64,000 bases of DNA from positions 1 through 64,000 of the forward strand of contig JAGPVL010000008.1 of NCBI GenBank assembly GCA_018067045.1. The letters run 5' to 3'. The position numbers and the translations under genes were made by a program. Positions 1 through 7,493 of the stretch are shown one piece after another (positions within the stretch are counted from its first letter, which is position 1; the number at the start of each line of letters is the position of its first letter). This DNA comes from Gammaproteobacteria bacterium. GTDB taxonomy: Bacteria > Pseudomonadota > Gammaproteobacteria > Pseudomonadales > Alcanivoracaceae. The notes under the pieces are model-generated. The model saw only the letters and a list, made by a program, of their open reading frames with translations. It was not told where the DNA came from and searched no databases.

Positions 1-2
1 CC

Positions 3-371
3 ACGACACGAACGACTGAATTAACCCGGTCTGCGATGACATACGCTTTAAAGAAAAGGAATTACCCGAAAGGTGTTCTGTTTCATACAGATCGCGGCGT
101 TGAATACACGGGCGGAGAGTTTCAGAAAATATTGAAAGAGAATAACTTTAGGCATAGTTTGAATCGGCCTGGGCATTGTACGGATAATGCGTTTATGGAG
201 TCATTTTTCCACAGTTTAAAGGCTGAGCTTATTCGAGGTACGATATACCGCAAGGCGACAGAGCTACGGCGTGTCTTATCAACGTACATCAATCACTTTT
301 ATAATACGGTTCGGTTACACTCAGGATTAGCTTACGAGTCACCGATAGAATATGAGCAACGTGCAGCGTAG
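3..371 (+). mobile_element. IS3-family transposase, C-terminal part (cut by window edge)
   Basis: This is the C-terminal part of a DDE (rve-type) integrase-core transposase, the OrfB product of an IS3-family element. The frame is open to the window edge, so the true start lies outside. Visible motifs are FHTDRG (second catalytic Asp), the segment GHCTDNAFMESFFHSLKAE with the catalytic Glu, and the YNTVRLHSGL tail typical of IS3 OrfB. The sequence just after the stop looks like the terminal inverted repeat. Whether the element is complete cannot be judged here. Confidence 0.9.
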
Positions 372-379
372 ATAAAGTG

Positions 380-405
380 GTGTCCATTTTATCGGGGGAA
401 GATCA
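380..405. repeat. putative terminal inverted repeat of the IS3 element
   Basis: Just past the transposase stop is a segment beginning gtgtccattttatcggggg and ending gatca. It resembles IS3-family ends, which commonly carry TGTCCA-type termini. The matching left end lies outside the window, so the boundary and any target duplication cannot be confirmed. Confidence 0.5.
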
Positions 406-448
406 CCGCTAATGCGGCTGATTGCGACGTTTAGCCTTAGGAATAATT

Positions 449-1300
449 ATGCCCACAGATAAGTTCATATACCCCAAGGTAGGCTTTTGGGGGTATATGT
501 TAAATTTAATTGCAAACTCGGAATTGCTCGCTGCAATAAGAAGAGCCATTCTCTCTCGTTTACCGTTCATGCAGATGGAAAGCGATGTTTCAAATATTAT
601 TTATCTGAATTGGGTTATAGAAAGCAGAGTTTCTGTAGAACAAATCCCTCAGGGTGTTAGTCTTATTGAGAAAGATGGAAAAACAATACTCACGGCATTA
701 ACTTATAATCATGGTCACTTTGGGCCATCATTTCTAGGTAGGATCAGAAAATTACTCCCTTCGCCTATACAAAGTAATTGGCGATTCTATGTATCAGGGT
801 TTCCAAATGACAATGGTGCAACCAAAGTCGTCTTCTTTATAAAGAACACATTTAGTAGCGTAATTTACTCTGTGATCACTAGAGTGTTTAGTGATGCGTT
901 ACCATCGCATGTTGCAAAACTTCTCCAGCATACAAAGCAGGGCGGTGCTTACACTACAAGAATTGAGTCAGGCAAAGGAAGCGCCCCAGAGTTGTTTAGT
1001 GTGGTTAAGGAAACTGACAGAAAGGTTTTGCCTCCAGATCTCGAGAGATTTTTTTCGTCATGGGGTGAGGCAGTTTCAGTGTTGTCATTACAAGACTCAG
1101 CAATTTGTCCTGTAGAGGGCCTGAGCGTGGTTGCACATGCAGGAATATCACTCCCTATTGAGACTTCAAATATCGTTCCGTTGGAGGTCATGGAGTATGT
1201 TCCCGGAGAATATCTAAAATCACTAGGCGCGACGGGCCAGCCATTTAGTTACCTAGTGCCAAATGTTAAGTTTCGTGTGCTTTGGGAGAAATTGCAGTAA
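449..1300 (+). CDS. hypothetical protein, AT-rich, beside the IS remnant
   Basis: A protein of about 283 residues that I do not recognise with certainty. The start at ATG 449 is preferred over an upstream TTG because a tagga Shine-Dalgarno sits at a sensible distance. The segment with IYLNWVIESRV, a predicted hydrolase-like LTALTYNHGHFGP and a C-terminal FSYLVPNVKFRVLW faintly resembles DUF2071 / acetoacetate-decarboxylase-like proteins, but this is a weak guess. There is no signal peptide or clear membrane segment. Base and codon usage is clearly more AT-rich than the rest of the window. With the adjacent IS3 fragment this suggests recent acquisition. Confidence 0.65.
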   Translation: MPTDKFIYPKVGFWGYMLNLIANSELLAAIRRAILSRLPFMQMESDVSNIIYLNWVIESRVSVEQIPQGVSLIEKDGKTILTALTYNHGHFGPSFLGRIRKLLPSPIQSNWRFYVSGFPNDNGATKVVFFIKNTFSSVIYSVITRVFSDALPSHVAKLLQHTKQGGAYTTRIESGKGSAPELFSVVKETDRKVLPPDLERFFSSWGEAVSVLSLQDSAICPVEGLSVVAHAGISLPIETSNIVPLEVMEYVPGEYLKSLGATGQPFSYLVPNVKFRVLWEKLQ

Positions 1301-1381
1301 TGGGCTCTAATAAATAAGTGGTTGTGATCGCCGCACACAGCGCGCGATCACACCTCAAATTAAAACCTTCTTCGGTAAACC

Positions 1382-2389
1382 CTAAGCCCCCTCGCGCACC
1401 GTCTGTGAGCGGCGGAAGTCGCCCGGCGTTTGTCCTGTCCAGCTACGAAAGGCTTTGCTGAAGCTGGCTTGGTCGCTGTAGCCGAGTCGTTCTGCAATAT
1501 CAATAATGGGTAATGAAGAGTCGCGTAGGTAGCGTTCGGCGTGTTGTGAGCGGACGCCATTGCGCAGTGTGCTGAACGACATGTTAGAGGAGCGCAAATA
1601 GCGGCTTAGTGTGCGCGTGCTTGAGCCGAGTTTTTCTGCGACGCGTTCGATTGTGCAGCAGCGCCCTGGATCAAGCATCACTTGGCGTCTGATCAGCAAT
1701 AGCATTTGCTGGGTTTGGGAATTGGCTGGTAATTCGCCGCCGTCATTGGTGCGTGTATTGGGCACGAATTGGCCATCGGTGAAGTCCCGCATGATGAGTT
1801 GGTTGCTAGGATGATTTAGCTTCACTTCACTTTCTGTGGCGCTGGCGATATTTGTTTTGTCATTAGGATCGTCGCTGTCTAGGCAGATGGTGAGAGATTT
1901 TCCCATTTGCGAGATAAATCGCACCATGATGCCGTAATAGATATCCAGTACGCGCCGGCGCACTTTGCCGAGGGGCCAGTTTTCGTTTAAATCGACGATG
2001 AGGTTGTCGCCGTCAGTACGGGCGGTGAGTGCGACAAACGGTAGTCGCAGAGAAATGTTGCTGAGTGCGAGTTTGGCGATGGCAAAAGGGTTGTCGCGAT
2101 GGAACAACGGCAGTGCTGTCATGCCGTGGATTTGCAGCCCCCAAGAGAGGCCAAGTTTGAAGGACCAGCTGGAGTCGTTGAGGTGCTGGCTAGCCTTTTC
2201 AAGCAAATTTAGTAGCTGATTAATTGAGACATTCCCTTCCGGCGAGGCCATCAGGGTGTCGTTTACGCCGAGTTCCTGTGCAAATGGAAGCAGATCAACG
2301 TCATGCTCTCTACCTAGTTCAATCAGTGAACGAATGTATACAATACTGATGGACGGTACGTCCGCGAAGAGCGCTTTGAAAGCATCCAT
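1382..2389 (-). CDS. AraC-family transcriptional regulator (arabinose-binding-like N-terminal domain type)
   Basis: A DNA-binding regulator of 335 residues. Residues about 20-205 match the N-terminal ligand-binding domain found in OruR/VirS-type AraC proteins. Residues about 235-330 form the AraC double helix-turn-helix, with the second-helix signature IAERLGYSDQASFSKAFRSW and the TGQTPGDFRR tail. It diverges from the GNAT/GH3/RND set starting at 2679. The 289-bp gap contains two 10-bp direct repeats spaced 21 bp, the geometry AraC proteins use. It is therefore the likely local regulator of that set. The ligand is unknown; several relatives with this N-terminal domain respond to lipid- or amino-acid-like compounds. 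Confidence 0.9.
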   Translation of the reverse strand: MDAFKALFADVPSISIVYIRSLIELGREHDVDLLPFAQELGVNDTLMASPEGNVSINQLLNLLEKASQHLNDSSWSFKLGLSWGLQIHGMTALPLFHRDNPFAIAKLALSNISLRLPFVALTARTDGDNLIVDLNENWPLGKVRRRVLDIYYGIMVRFISQMGKSLTICLDSDDPNDKTNIASATESEVKLNHPSNQLIMRDFTDGQFVPNTRTNDGGELPANSQTQQMLLLIRRQVMLDPGRCCTIERVAEKLGSSTRTLSRYLRSSNMSFSTLRNGVRSQHAERYLRDSSLPIIDIAERLGYSDQASFSKAFRSWTGQTPGDFRRSQTVREGA

Positions 2390-2533
2390 AGCCTGTTATC
2401 CCGCATTATTATCATTTTTATGGCACGAGTGTGGAGGTCATTAAAAAGAATACACTCGTCCATTATATCGGTTGTATTACTGCATAGCTGTAAACCGAAA
2501 GGCTTTGATTCGGGCTAGGTAGGACGTAGTAGG

Positions 2534-2564
2534 GGGTGGCGCCAAACAACAACTGGGTGGCGCC
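2534..2564. promoter_or_regulatory. direct-repeat candidate operator for the AraC regulator
   Basis: GGGTGGCGCC occurs at 2534-2543 and again, identically, at 2555-2564. The period is 21 bp, two helical turns, which places both copies on one DNA face. The pair lies in the divergent gap between the AraC-family gene and the GNAT/GH3/RND genes. AraC-family proteins classically bind direct repeats with about this spacing. Binding is inferred. Confidence 0.6.
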
Positions 2565-2678
2565 TGACGACATTCACGCTTGTGCAGATGAGCGCATACT
2601 GGCTCCTCTTGGTGGGAAACCATTATTTAGAACGAATATAGAAGCAGTCGCCAACAATAAAATAACGAGGCGGGCATC

Positions 2679-3527
2679 ATGACTAATCAAAATAATAAAA
2701 CCTATTGCCGGTATACCGCGCACAAGAACATTAGTACGGAAGAGCTTGCGCGCATGTATGAAGTGTTTCGTCAGTATTACGCCAACACGGACATGCCTAC
2801 GTTTATTAAAGACTTCAATAAGAAGACCGGCGCGTTCCTGGTGCGCCGTTGCTCTGACGGCTTGATCGTCGGTTTTTCTACGGTTGCCTTGATGGACCTT
2901 GAGATGAATGGCCGTAAGGCTAAGGGTGTCTTCAGCGGTGATACGATTATTGAAGAAGCGTATTGGGGCGGCAGAGCGCTGCAGTTAAAGTTTTTCCTTT
3001 ACCTTGTTCGTGTTGTTTTGCGTCATCCCTTTACACCCGTATTTTGGCTGCTCATTTCTAAGGGCTATAAGACCTATTTGTTGATGGCGAATAATTTTTT
3101 TCGTTTTTATCCGCATCCAGAAGCTAAGTTTGAGAATTATGAAGCAATGGCGCAGCAGTATTCTGAGCGCCTCTTTCCCGGATGTTATGACCCGCAGCGT
3201 AAGCTGTTAGATTTTGGCGATTCATATCAGCACCTAACGGATGAAGTTGCAGGGATTACACCTGAGATGTGTGATCGTTTTCGTAATATTGCATTCTTTG
3301 AAGAGCGTAACCCGACGTGGCGTCGCGGCACAGAGTTGCCGTGTATTGGCAGAGTGGGGTTTTATGATGTTCTGTTGTATGTCTTTCGTTTCGTCAATAA
3401 GGCGTTTCTTGGCAACGGCAGCGTGAGTAAGCGTTCTTTAGGTGAGCGTATGCCGCTGTGGTTGCGCATGTTCGGGCCACGCGCATTTTGGCAGCGTATT
3501 ACAGGATTGGTTAGAGGCGCACAATGA
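2679..3527 (+). CDS. GNAT-like hypothetical protein of the GH3/RND cluster
   Basis: A 282-residue protein, first gene of the rightward cluster. The segment around residues 62-100 (GLIVGFSTVALMD, then VFSGDTIIEEAYWGG) has the strand and turn pattern of an acyltransferase (GNAT-like) core, but no confident acyl-CoA-binding motif is visible. The assignment is an inference. A hydrophobic stretch at residues about 103-127 could be amphipathic or membrane-associated. A gaggcggg Shine-Dalgarno precedes ATG 2679. The stop overlaps the next start by four bases (ATGA), so it is translationally coupled to the GH3 gene and probably acts with it. Confidence 0.7.
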   Translation: MTNQNNKTYCRYTAHKNISTEELARMYEVFRQYYANTDMPTFIKDFNKKTGAFLVRRCSDGLIVGFSTVALMDLEMNGRKAKGVFSGDTIIEEAYWGGRALQLKFFLYLVRVVLRHPFTPVFWLLISKGYKTYLLMANNFFRFYPHPEAKFENYEAMAQQYSERLFPGCYDPQRKLLDFGDSYQHLTDEVAGITPEMCDRFRNIAFFEERNPTWRRGTELPCIGRVGFYDVLLYVFRFVNKAFLGNGSVSKRSLGERMPLWLRMFGPRAFWQRITGLVRGAQ

Positions 3528-5164
3528 CCATAAAGCACCGTCTGGGTCACGGCGCTTTGCGTCGTGTGGTGTCCTGGGGGGAGCGCAGTTTCCGGAAGAA
3601 CCTCAACAATTTGGAAGCTGTTCAGCGCAGCAAGCATCGGGCTTTAATGTCTGCGGTTGCGGCAACGCCTTTCGCCAAACAATACGATCTTAACGCGAAT
3701 ACCCGCTGGGAAGATTTCAGCGCGCGTGTACCCGTAACGGGCTATAGCGATTGGGCCAGCGACGTCGACAAGTTGCGACGTACGGGCAGTGCCATGATCG
3801 ATTCCCCGGTTGCTCGCTTTCAGCCGACTAGCGGCAGCACCTCTGCCATTAAATGGATTCCCTACACTAAACAATTTCTCGCCGAGCTTGATGGTGCGAT
3901 CGCGCCGTGGCTGGCCGATTTATATCGCCAATTTCCACGTATTGCGCGCGGTTCTCATTATTGGTCGTTGTCGTGGCTACCCACGGATATGCGTGATGAT
4001 GGGCACGCGGAGTTAAACGACGACATGCAGTTGTTGTCTGCGGGTAAGCGAATATTGGCGGCTTCCACGCAGGCGATGCCCGAGGATGTCGCCATGGCGC
4101 CCACGTCGGAAGGCGCTGCCTTTGCTTCATTGGTGATGCTCGCCGCAGATCGGCATCTGGCGGTCATGTCGGTGTGGAGCCCTACCTTTGCATTAACCAT
4201 GTTGGAGCAGTTGAGCCAGTGGCGCGAGAGCGTGGCTGATTGCCTTGATCGTGGTGATTGGGGCAATAGGCAGAACGAACTCGGTTTTTTGAGCTGTCCA
4301 CGTAATCTGATTCAAGCGCGACTCTTGCGGGATTGGAGCGGTGAACTGAGTGCGGATTTCTTCTCCAAATTTTGGCCGGATTTGGCTTTAGTGAGTGCAT
4401 GGGATACGGCCTCTGCATCGCGTTGGGCCGGCTTGCTTCAGGAGTACTTACCGCAGGCAAGTTTTCAGGGAAAAGGTTTGTGGGCAACTGAAGGCGTTGT
4501 CACGATTCCGTATGCCGGTCAGTACGTGCTGGCATATCAAAGTCATGTGTACGAATTTGAAGACTTGGATAGCGGGGTGGTTGTGCCGTGCTGGTCTTTG
4601 CAAAAGGATCAGCGCGTTGCGCCGGTTATTTCGACAGGCAGTGGCTTTATGCGCTATCGCATGGGCGACGAATTGAGAGTCAGCGGTTTTATCGGCCAAG
4701 TGCCGACACTAACCTTTTTAGGTCGCGAAGACGGCGTTGATCTGGTCGGCGAAAAGCTTTCTACCATGACGGCGTTAAACGTATTAGATGTGTTAGCCGA
4801 TCGCTTCAATGTGAAAACCGTTTCGTTGGTTGCGCTTGAACAAAGCAATAGTGCTGGTCGCCCTGGCTACATCGTATTGCTGGAAGAGCCTCAGGGCTCA
4901 TCTGTCGATGAGATAGAAGCGACGGCTGAATCTATTCTTCTGGAACATTTTCATTATCGTTTGGCGCGATCGCTGAATCAGCTGGCGTCGGTAAGAGTGG
5001 TGTGCAGTGAAGACATGCGCGATTTTTACCTGCAGCAATGTCGTTTGCGTGGAATGATTGAGGGCAATATTAAAATCGAGCCGTTACGTCGCTGGGATGG
5101 CCCTGTGCCGCCGCGGCTAGCCGATGTGCCGGAGTCCTCTCGCTTGATTCGAGCTGTGGTGTGA
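3524..5164 (+). CDS. GH3-family acyl-acid amido synthetase-like adenylating enzyme
   Basis: A 546-residue member of the GH3 (auxin-responsive promoter) family. Plant members adenylate a carboxylic acid and transfer the acyl group to an amino acid. The three nucleotide-binding motifs are readable: TSGSTSAIK at about 102-110, LWATEG at about 319-324, and YRMGDEL at about 378-384 followed by GFIGQVPTLTFLGR. A C-terminal domain with GEKLS (409-413) closes the active site in this family. Starts in a four-base overlap with the upstream gene and ends overlapping the next. Bacterial GH3 substrates are largely unknown. Flanking acyltransferase-like genes and an RND pump suggest it makes or modifies an exported acyl conjugate (inference). 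Confidence 0.88.
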   Translation: MTIKHRLGHGALRRVVSWGERSFRKNLNNLEAVQRSKHRALMSAVAATPFAKQYDLNANTRWEDFSARVPVTGYSDWASDVDKLRRTGSAMIDSPVARFQPTSGSTSAIKWIPYTKQFLAELDGAIAPWLADLYRQFPRIARGSHYWSLSWLPTDMRDDGHAELNDDMQLLSAGKRILAASTQAMPEDVAMAPTSEGAAFASLVMLAADRHLAVMSVWSPTFALTMLEQLSQWRESVADCLDRGDWGNRQNELGFLSCPRNLIQARLLRDWSGELSADFFSKFWPDLALVSAWDTASASRWAGLLQEYLPQASFQGKGLWATEGVVTIPYAGQYVLAYQSHVYEFEDLDSGVVVPCWSLQKDQRVAPVISTGSGFMRYRMGDELRVSGFIGQVPTLTFLGREDGVDLVGEKLSTMTALNVLDVLADRFNVKTVSLVALEQSNSAGRPGYIVLLEEPQGSSVDEIEATAESILLEHFHYRLARSLNQLASVRVVCSEDMRDFYLQQCRLRGMIEGNIKIEPLRRWDGPVPPRLADVPESSRLIRAVV

Positions 5165-6252
5165 GTAGCTACGAGATCCGCGAAGCCCTTGAGGCGGATG
5201 ACGGCGCCATTCTGAATCTCATTCGTCAGTCGCCGCAGCCTGGGCGCGTGGTGTTAAATTTTGAGCGCGAGCCGAGCTTTCATGCTGGTGCCCGCGTAAC
5301 CTGCGAACAGCCTGATATTTGGGTTGCGATTGATAAGAAAAGTGGTGAATACGCGGCGCTGGCCAATATTGGCCGCCGCGCACTCTATGTGAATGGCGAG
5401 CGACATAATATTCGTTATGCCCATGATCTACGGGTTGCAGATCGCTATCGCGGTACCTTGGTGATGGTCAGAATGTTTCGCGGTCTGAAGACACTGGTGG
5501 CACCAAACGAGTGGATGCAAACCGTTATTCTCGCAGAAAATGAAAAGTCGCTATCCACGGTCGGCAGTGGTCGTGCAGGACTACCAAATTATTTCCCATG
5601 CGGCGATATCGTTACTCATCTTGTTTTTGCTGCTCCGCTGGTGCCGATCAAACATGACCTTACAATTCGTCGTGCCAATGCGGCGGACCTTCCATCCATG
5701 CAGGCGCTACTGGATGATCAAGGTCCAAAGCGTCAGTTCTTTCCCTGTTATGACCTAAAGAAGGTGTTGGAAGGTAATAGCTATTATAAAGACATAAAGA
5801 TTGAGAATTATTGGCTCGCATGGCGCGGAGAGGTGCTTGAGGGCGTCGTTGGTGTTTGGGATCAAAAGTCGTTTAAGCAAACGCGACTTGTTCAGTATCC
5901 GCGAGGATTGTCTTGGCTTCGGCATGTTTATAACGCTTGGACGTTTCTGTTTGGCGGTATGCGTTTACCCGCGGCGGGTGGCGTAATTAGTTACCGCACA
6001 TTGCACACGGTCGTGACGCGCGGTGATCAGCCCAATGTCTTGGCGGCCCTAGTGGAACCTATAGCACATCGTGCGCGGCAGGCTCGTATTGCGGTGGTCT
6101 GTGCATTCTTTTCGAATGATCCAATGCGCGAAGCCATGAAAAAATTTCGTACCCAGACTCTTTCGAGCAAACATTTTTTGATGAGTTTTGATGCAGATCC
6201 CCGTGCGGATCTAGATGATCGTATTCCCTATGTTGAAGTTGCCCGGCTTTAG
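5161..6252 (+). CDS. tandem GNAT-domain acyltransferase-like protein
   Basis: A 363-residue protein with two apparent GNAT halves. The first, residues about 3-165, starts YEIREALEADDGAILNLIR and has the acetyl-CoA loop region at HDLRVADRYRG. The second, about 170-355, starts LTIRRANAADLPSMQALL. The canonical R-x-x-G-x-G/A loop is only partly kept, so one half may be structural. Start is GTG 5161, overlapping the GH3 stop (GTGA). The coupling of three genes by four-base overlaps indicates a stoichiometric pathway or complex. Substrate unknown. Confidence 0.78.
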   Translation: MSSYEIREALEADDGAILNLIRQSPQPGRVVLNFEREPSFHAGARVTCEQPDIWVAIDKKSGEYAALANIGRRALYVNGERHNIRYAHDLRVADRYRGTLVMVRMFRGLKTLVAPNEWMQTVILAENEKSLSTVGSGRAGLPNYFPCGDIVTHLVFAAPLVPIKHDLTIRRANAADLPSMQALLDDQGPKRQFFPCYDLKKVLEGNSYYKDIKIENYWLAWRGEVLEGVVGVWDQKSFKQTRLVQYPRGLSWLRHVYNAWTFLFGGMRLPAAGGVISYRTLHTVVTRGDQPNVLAALVEPIAHRARQARIAVVCAFFSNDPMREAMKKFRTQTLSSKHFLMSFDADPRADLDDRIPYVEVARL

Positions 6253-6305
6253 GTGCGTTAGTTAAAACGTCATCTTAAATCACGGTATTTATTGGAGAAG
6301 TCATA

Positions 6306-7493
6306 ATGCGCTGGCCAGCTAAGTTGAAGATTAGAAATCAGCGAGATGCATTGATCGGGATTGTGGTCGTAACAGGACTGATCGGTGTGGTTTTGTATGT
6401 GGCTCCAAATGGCGTCGAGCGCAGGGTGGCTGAAAATCATAGTGTTGTACTGGATGTGCTTCCTGTTGACGTTGCACCGTCGCGTATTTCTATTCACGCC
6501 AATGGTGTTGCGCGGCCAGTGTCAGAAATACCGCTTATTGCCGAAGTAAGCGGCAGGGTTATTTCGGTTGCGGATGGATTTGTTTCAGGTGCCGTCGTAG
6601 ATCCCGAGGTGGCACTTGCGACGATCAACCCAGAGCCGTATGAGTTGGCATTGGCGCAGCGTAAAAATGAAGTGAGTTCTGCGTCGCTTCATCTTGCCGA
6701 AACGCGCGCACGTTCAGTTGTGGCAAAGCGAACGAGTGGTAAGCGGGCGACAGAGTATGCCCGTATGGTGCCGCACTTGGCGGAGGCGCAAACACGGCTG
6801 GAAGCGGCAAAAGCGGCATTGCGTAGCGCGAGCTTAGAATTATCACGTACTGAAATTCGCGCTCCGTTTATTGGGCGTCTGCGCGATATTCAGGTGAAGG
6901 CGGGACAGTATGTTACTGCGGGGCAATTGCTGGGTTACTTGTATACGCCCAATAGTATTGAAGTGCGTTTGCCGGTACGCGACCAATGGTTGTCATTTAT
7001 TGATTTACCTTACGATGGGACGGCGCCTGAAAATCCAGTACTGGTGACATTGAAAGCAGATTTTGCCGGCGTGTCACGCACTTGGAAGGGCGAAATTATT
7101 CGTCGTGAAGGTGGTCTTGATAAAAACCAGATGGTCGCCTTGATCGCGCGGGTGATACAAGAGGAAGGGCAAATTCCACTAGAGCCGGGCGTTTGGCTTG
7201 ATGCGTCTATAGAAGGGACGGAACTCGCTGGCGTGGCGGTGTTACCTGAAACGGTTGTGGGTCGAGATAATCGCGTTTGGCTGGTGAACAAGGACCAACG
7301 TTTGGAGCGGCGAAACATTTCGGTACTGTATCGCGATGACAAACAGGTTTATGTCAGCACAGGTCTTGCGAATGGCGATCAGGTCGTACTGGCCGGCGAT
7401 ATACGCATGATGGAAGGCACAGAAGTTAAGGTTCGCCAACCTTGGTTGTCTGATATCTCTGAGGGCGACGCTGCGGTGCAGGCGACACCATGA
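6306..7493 (+). CDS. RND efflux periplasmic adaptor (HlyD/MFP family)
   Basis: A 395-residue membrane-fusion protein bridging an inner-membrane RND pump to an outer-membrane channel. An N-terminal membrane anchor spans residues about 15-35. The biotinyl-lipoyl-like half (IPLIAEVSGRVISV) is followed by a short helical hairpin (about 115-175), the second lipoyl half (EIRAPFIGRLRDIQVKAGQYV) and beta-barrel/membrane-proximal domains. A ggag Shine-Dalgarno precedes ATG 6306. The stop overlaps the pump gene by four bases. No outer-membrane channel gene is adjacent, so a shared TolC-like protein is presumably used. Confidence 0.92.
   Translation: MRWPAKLKIRNQRDALIGIVVVTGLIGVVLYVAPNGVERRVAENHSVVLDVLPVDVAPSRISIHANGVARPVSEIPLIAEVSGRVISVADGFVSGAVVDPEVALATINPEPYELALAQRKNEVSSASLHLAETRARSVVAKRTSGKRATEYARMVPHLAEAQTRLEAAKAALRSASLELSRTEIRAPFIGRLRDIQVKAGQYVTAGQLLGYLYTPNSIEVRLPVRDQWLSFIDLPYDGTAPENPVLVTLKADFAGVSRTWKGEIIRREGGLDKNQMVALIARVIQEEGQIPLEPGVWLDASIEGTELAGVAVLPETVVGRDNRVWLVNKDQRLERRNISVLYRDDKQVYVSTGLANGDQVVLAGDIRMMEGTEVKVRQPWLSDISEGDAAVQATP

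Noticed and set aside
2534-2564. Possible CRISPR-like direct repeats
   Set aside because: Only two copies of ten bases; fits an operator, no array or cas genes.
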